64,000 bases of DNA, taken from Apricaphanius iberus (Eukaryota; Chordata; Actinopteri; Cyprinodontiformes; Aphaniidae). Under the pieces are notes generated by a model. It saw nothing but the letters and a program-made list of their open reading frames with translations. It had not been told where the DNA came from and did not search any database. Position 1 is the stretch's first letter. Every line of letters starts with the position of its first letter. A program made the position numbers and the translations under genes. Below are positions 59,594 to 64,000 of this stretch, one piece after another. The stretch lies in NCBI GenBank assembly GCA_028564705.1, contig JAPXFQ010000127.1, positions 2,356,001 through 2,420,000 of the forward strand, given 5' to 3'.

Positions 59594-60342
59594 TAGGGCT
59601 GTCAAAATTAATATGTTAGCATATGGTCGATTAATTCATAGAATTAACGTGATACATTTTTTAAAACGCAGTTCACACATGCACAGAATACTGCCCTGTT
59701 TATCTTATAATTCAGCCTTCACCACATATGTTGTCCCTCCTAACCAGCCAGACTGTATCTGGATGGTGAGGAAATGTGCAGCAGGACATGTATGTGTGCA
59801 TAAATGACATGTGAGTACATTCTTATTATTGATGTATTGACTTTGAGTTGATATGATTAAGTTCATAAGTTGTCAGTGGGAATTTTCCTACTATCCACTC
59901 TGGATTTCAGCTCGGCTGTAACAGAGTGATCTCACCCAGAATCAGTACCTCAATAGACAGCTTGATTCCACCACTACAGTTAGAGTCTGTGTTGTAGCAA
60001 AACTGTGGAAGCCTTTGACTGAAATCACCCTTGTAGGAAAGTCCGATAAAGACGATGATCAGCTCAGCTTTACATGCAGAAAATGCTAACTAGTTAGTTT
60101 GCCTTAATAACTGGCTAGAACATAAATAGGTTAAAAGGGCCACGTGTGAATGTGATGGTGGAGTTCAAATAAAAAAAAAAAATATTGATTTCTACTTCAA
60201 TTCATTTAATAAAAGAGCAGCAGCATCCAGATTTGTTTTTTTGGAAAAATTTAGCAATGTTAATTAATTGTGATCAATCTTGATTAATTCACAGCTACCC
60301 TGTGATTAATTAGATTTACATTTTAATTGTTTGACAGCCCTA
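59594..60342. mobile_element. hAT-type MITE with 8-bp target duplication
   Basis: Ends TAGGGCTGTCAAA and TTTGACAGCCCTA are perfect inverted repeats, flanked by GTTTTAAC at 59586-59593 and 60343-60350. Sub-terminal ATTAAT-rich sequence is typical of the family. The 8-bp duplication and TAGGG ends fit hAT; no transposase remains. A LINE scrap lies inside (59985-60036). Confidence 0.9.
59985..60036 (-). repeat. Rex1-like LINE scrap inside the hAT MITE
   Basis: TCTGTGTTGTAGCAAAACTG then GAAGCCTTTGACTGAAAT parallels TCTGTGTTGCAGCGAAACTG and GAAGCCTCCGACTGAAGAT at about 27521-27566, the C-terminal coding end of the LINE at 27419-28218, in the same orientation. About 50 bases are recognisable. Confidence 0.6.
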
Positions 60343-60397
60343 GTTTTAACATGACATAGCTCTAAATATTTTTTGGAAAAAAACAACAACCCAGCAA

Positions 60398-60430
60398 CCC
60401 CCCCCCCCCAAAATAAATAAATAAATAAAG
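60398..60430. repeat. C12 run followed by (AAAT)n
   Basis: Twelve Cs, then AAAATAAATAAATAAATAAA. A likely indel hot spot in assemblies. Confidence 0.9.
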
Positions 60431-60959
60431 TGGTTCTACAGAATTTTTCTAGAAACTTCAGCCAGTAATATAGCTCGGTCCGAATCCAATGATTAAACCA
60501 TCTGGTTGTCTTACTCACAGGACAATCGCACTTCGACATTTACGTGTCTCCTCCAACCATTAACTCGCTGCCTCTGCAAATCTTTTTAGAGAGATTCTCC
60601 ACTCAATAATGTTAGAGAATAATGTCAGGCTGCTACGAATTGAACTTTAGGACAAACTACAAGAGTTCAAAAAGGAAAAATGCCCTTTGAAGTCACGAAA
60701 AAGAAAAGACGGCTGAGTAAACTGCAACTTATGTTTTGTGCTCTCCTGTCTGCTGTGGTGATACATGTTCCTACAATAACGGGGTGTACATTCAGCTATC
60801 ATCCCTAGGCCACACCCCGTGGATGTTTTTTTTTTTTTCAAATTAATTTTTTCAATTTTTTGGATGAGAAGAGACATACCTTCCACATTCTCCATTCACA
60901 ACAAAATAATTCCAACATTCCACAAAAAAAAGGAATGACAAGAAATAAAAATCGACATT

Positions 60960-62000
60960 TTGAAGACGATTTTGCATCATCTCCATAATGTTTTTTTTAT
61001 CCCTATAAATATATAAGTATGATCTTTTTTATGTTTCAGATAAAATTAGGCGCTCATTTTCTGGCATATTTCTCTCACTTCTCCCAGTTTTTGTAAAATA
61101 AGTCCATCTTTAGATTAACAGAAAATTTTATTTTTCCCATTTTTTTAAACAGTGCTAGTCACCTAATCTCCATTCATAAATAGTTCGTTCATTTTGTACC
61201 ATCCATTTTTTGTTATTCTTTCTTCCCTTCTGCCAATAGTATCTTCCCCTCCTTTATGTTGTGAGGGTTTATATCCTAGAAACATTGCTTTAAAATCAAA
61301 AGCTATTAATGTTTTGAAAATTAACTGCACTATCTTATTAACTTCTTTCCAATATTTTTGTACCTTTGGCCATTCCCAGAAAAGATGATAATGATGGGCA
61401 ACTTGGCAACCACAATTTCTCCTGCAATGAGCTGTACTCCCTGAAAAGTCTGCACTCTAAGATGGTGGTATAAAACAGTGCAAAATATTTTTCCAACAGT
61501 ATTCTTTCCAGGTGTGAGATTTTGTATGCCTCCACTGGATTATACAAATCTGCTCACATTCTTAATTGGTTATTACGAAGGATCCCTCTTTTTCCGTTTT
61601 TTCTTTTATGTATTTCGTTGAGAGGCTATTCAGACTGCAAATACATTTATATAGTTTTGAAATTATTCCCCTTGTAAATTGGGATTTATATCCCTTTATG
61701 AAACATTGAATTAGGGGGTTGAGCTCATCATAATTTCTCTGTTTGATCTCATGGTTGAAATAATTCCATAGCTGTAAATATTGTTAAAAATCTTGCTTTT
61801 CCAAATTTTAATTTTTCTTGTACCAACCACCACAAAAACAAACACAACAAACTTTAATAGTAATTTTTTTCCATGATTTTTGAGAAATTTTCTATGCAGA
61901 AATACCCCCAGGTATTTAAAGGATTCTGTCACGCTTAACCATTCAAGGATTCTTGAATGGTTAATCGTTTTTGAGTTTCTCAGAGAGATGACCAAAAATA
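60960..62000 (-). pseudogene. L1-clade LINE relic, polymerase end and C-terminus
   Basis: Minus-strand translation gives ESFKYLGVFL (about 61900-61930) and, lower down, TKYIKEKTEKE, NCGCQVAHHYHLFWEWPKVQKYWKEV-like sequence at about 61340-61430, then IAFDFKAMFLGYKP: the order 'FKYLG', 'YIKEKWEKE', 'C..C....H.HLFW.CPK.Q.FW', 'FLG' known from L1-type LINEs. Stops and frame changes are frequent, and no 5' part or target duplication was found. Confidence 0.65.
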
Positions 62001-64000
62001 TACTGGTCTTCTACTGCATGTCTCAAAGCAAACTTTGAAGATTTCCTCATGCAGAGTGTCTGTATGCATGCAGGCAACAGAGACACAGTTACCTTTTAGG
62101 AGACTCCACTGCTATTTTAGGCCTATGTGTCCCCCCTTGCTTTAAAGTTGACTATATCAATTAGCTTCATACAAACTGATGGCTCAAACTCCAAACCTTA
62201 AAACAGGTAGAACTGAGAGATTGATTAATTAGTTTTTTTACTGAACAAGTGTACCTAATCCAGTGGCCACAACGTGTTGTATCTAATAAAAGAGGGTATT
62301 AAAGGGCTTATCATTAGCATCTACTTACTTTTTCGAAATGTAACATTTCATAAAAAGTACACCTACACGTAACCTACTCTTTGATAGTCAAATTGTTGAA
62401 GATCCTTTCACCAAGTTAGATAGAAGTTTTTTTCAACTCAACCAATTCACTCTTTGTAAAAGCAGGACCTGCAGGCTTTTAGTTCTTATTACAAAAAAGG
62501 ACACAAAATTGATCTAAGTATAGCAACAAAATTGCAATAACACTTTGAGGGGAAAAAAAAAATCTCTAGAGAAATGTTGGTGCCCGATAAACAAAAAGTA
62601 TCTCCTCTCACCAAAGTGTCATGTTGCTATGACTACACATCTACAGCTTCTTATTTATGAAAGTAATTCATTTGCAAATGAAACCAACACCGCCTGAGCT
62701 AATCTTAAGAGAGGGCCCAAAAAAGCTACACAAATATCTTTATGTCATTTATATTTTTTAAATATATATATAAAAAAGGTGAAAAAAGCTCTCTAGCTTC
62801 TATCTCATGGACGCCTCCATCTTGTGGACGCTTTCAAGTGGTTGTTGTTGCTGGAATCATGGTAGAGAGTGCATGGGTGGGCCTGCATGTGGGTGAGAGC
62901 TTGCCAGGTAGTGAAAGAGACTGATGTCTGTAGGTGGAGGTTAAATTCTGAGTTAAGAACAGGAGAAAAAATAAAGGTGAAAGCTGTTTTCCGTCGCCAC
63001 AAATCCAGCATTCGGCTCATTTGCATACTTAATCCGGCACGACTCAAACTGGACCCAGGTGATAAGCATATTTTTTTCAACATAAGCCCACAACAAGGAT
63101 TTATGTCTAACACTCTTCGTTTTTGTTGTGTTGGGTCGGAAAATAACAGTATCCACAATTGCAAGAAGAGAGCTACTGAAGAGTTTCAGTGCAAAGGATA
63201 AATAGAGGTCAGGTCTGCGTGGTTGATGGGGGGAAAAGAAAAGTATGGAATTACAATGGACAGCAGGATGCCCTGAGGAAGGAGAGGTAAAAGATGTAAA
63301 TCTACCTTAATGGGCAGGAAAAGAGTCTTTAGGTGACTGTAGCAAACTCACGAACAGAGTTACACACTAAAGGTAGATGAACAAATCAATGCTACCGGTG
63401 AGAGCCTTAAGCTGGAGGGTAATCAGTGGGAAGAGTGTTTACTGCAACCAATGCGCAGTATATTTTACAGATAGTTAGATTAATGACTCTTCATGGGATA
63501 TGTATGATGAAATATTGGTTGGTGTTACTGCTGAGATAAAAAAAAGCAAGATATGTGTGCCTTGTTCTTATTTTGCTTCTCCTCCAGTCATCATACTTTT
63601 TGTCTTTTTAAAGAAAAAAAATAATATTTCCATCTCTCAGATCTGTAACGTTGTAGTACTGTGCACATCTATGTGAGCAAGTTATTGCTGATGTTTGTCT
63701 TTGTATAATCCTTTACGCTGATATGACATTTGTTTAACAAAATCCTTTTGAGTAAAAATCGTAAACGGGGCCAGGACATAAATTCGGTTAGTCAGAGGAG
63801 CTAATTAGAAGAAAATATAATATAAATGTCATCGTGTCTATTAACTTTGTCTAAAAAAAGAAACACACTAAATAACTACAAACAACACTTGAGATAAAAT
63901 AAGACTGGGGTTAAAATAATTAGTTAAAAAGTAAAAGTAATGAATGAAAGTTAAAACACTGAAAAAAAGATTATATTATTAAAGATTTTACATTTCATCT
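62001..64000. other. Gene-free stretch
   Basis: No supported gene. 62245-62275 holds GTGTACCTAATCCAGTGGCC, a short motif shared with many fish repeats. The frames at 62805-63201 show no known domain. Confidence 0.45.

Noticed and set aside
62805..63201. ORFs of 110-119 codons on both strands
   Set aside because: No domain match, both strands open together, no supporting splice or start context.

Overview
The window is vertebrate nuclear DNA, and almost certainly from a teleost fish. It holds one recognisable host gene, a single-exon HPS6 orthologue, at the left end. The remaining ~58 kb is AT-rich and has no other convincing protein-coding gene. Fish origin is argued from the repeats: long-TIR Tc1-like transposons, Rex1-like and L1/Tx1-like LINE relics, tRNA-derived SINEs, the 'ACTCAAGTAAAAGTA' repeat, and the GGATGGA-tailed retroposons that are so common in fish. 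The species cannot be fixed from sequence alone.

Layout. 1-5.8 kb: a repeat terminus at the edge, then hps6 on the minus strand with a candidate 3' UTR to its left and a GC-rich, TATA-less promoter to its right. 5.8-25 kb: non-coding DNA with scattered relics, the best being a Tc1-like element (20552-21664) with near-identical 176-bp arms. 25-28.6 kb: a GGATGGA-tailed retroposon copy with an 18-bp target duplication, then a TAA-flanked MITE split by a Rex1-like LINE fragment. 29-37.3 kb: MITEs, LINE scraps, a possible solo LTR, a fold-back element that swallowed two retroposons, and a MITE inside a MITE. 37.6-40.7 kb: a GC-rich minus-strand LINE spanning from its 5' region to its GGATGGA tail, with a 10-bp target duplication and a deleted reverse-transcriptase core. 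41-45.9 kb: the unbroken sister copy of the TAA-flanked MITE, two more TIR elements, a 27-unit TATC microsatellite and a SINE next to a Tc1 transposase tail. 46-64 kb: mostly featureless, with one LTR-like segment, a SINE, L1/Tx1-type LINE relics and a clean hAT-type MITE with an 8-bp target duplication.

Nothing here acts together as a pathway. hps6 encodes a BLOC-2 subunit for building lysosome-related organelles. The rest is transposon archaeology, with a few unique stretches that could be conserved regulatory DNA. I found no new enzymatic or defence system. The most informative observations are datable nested insertions and structural oddities of individual elements.
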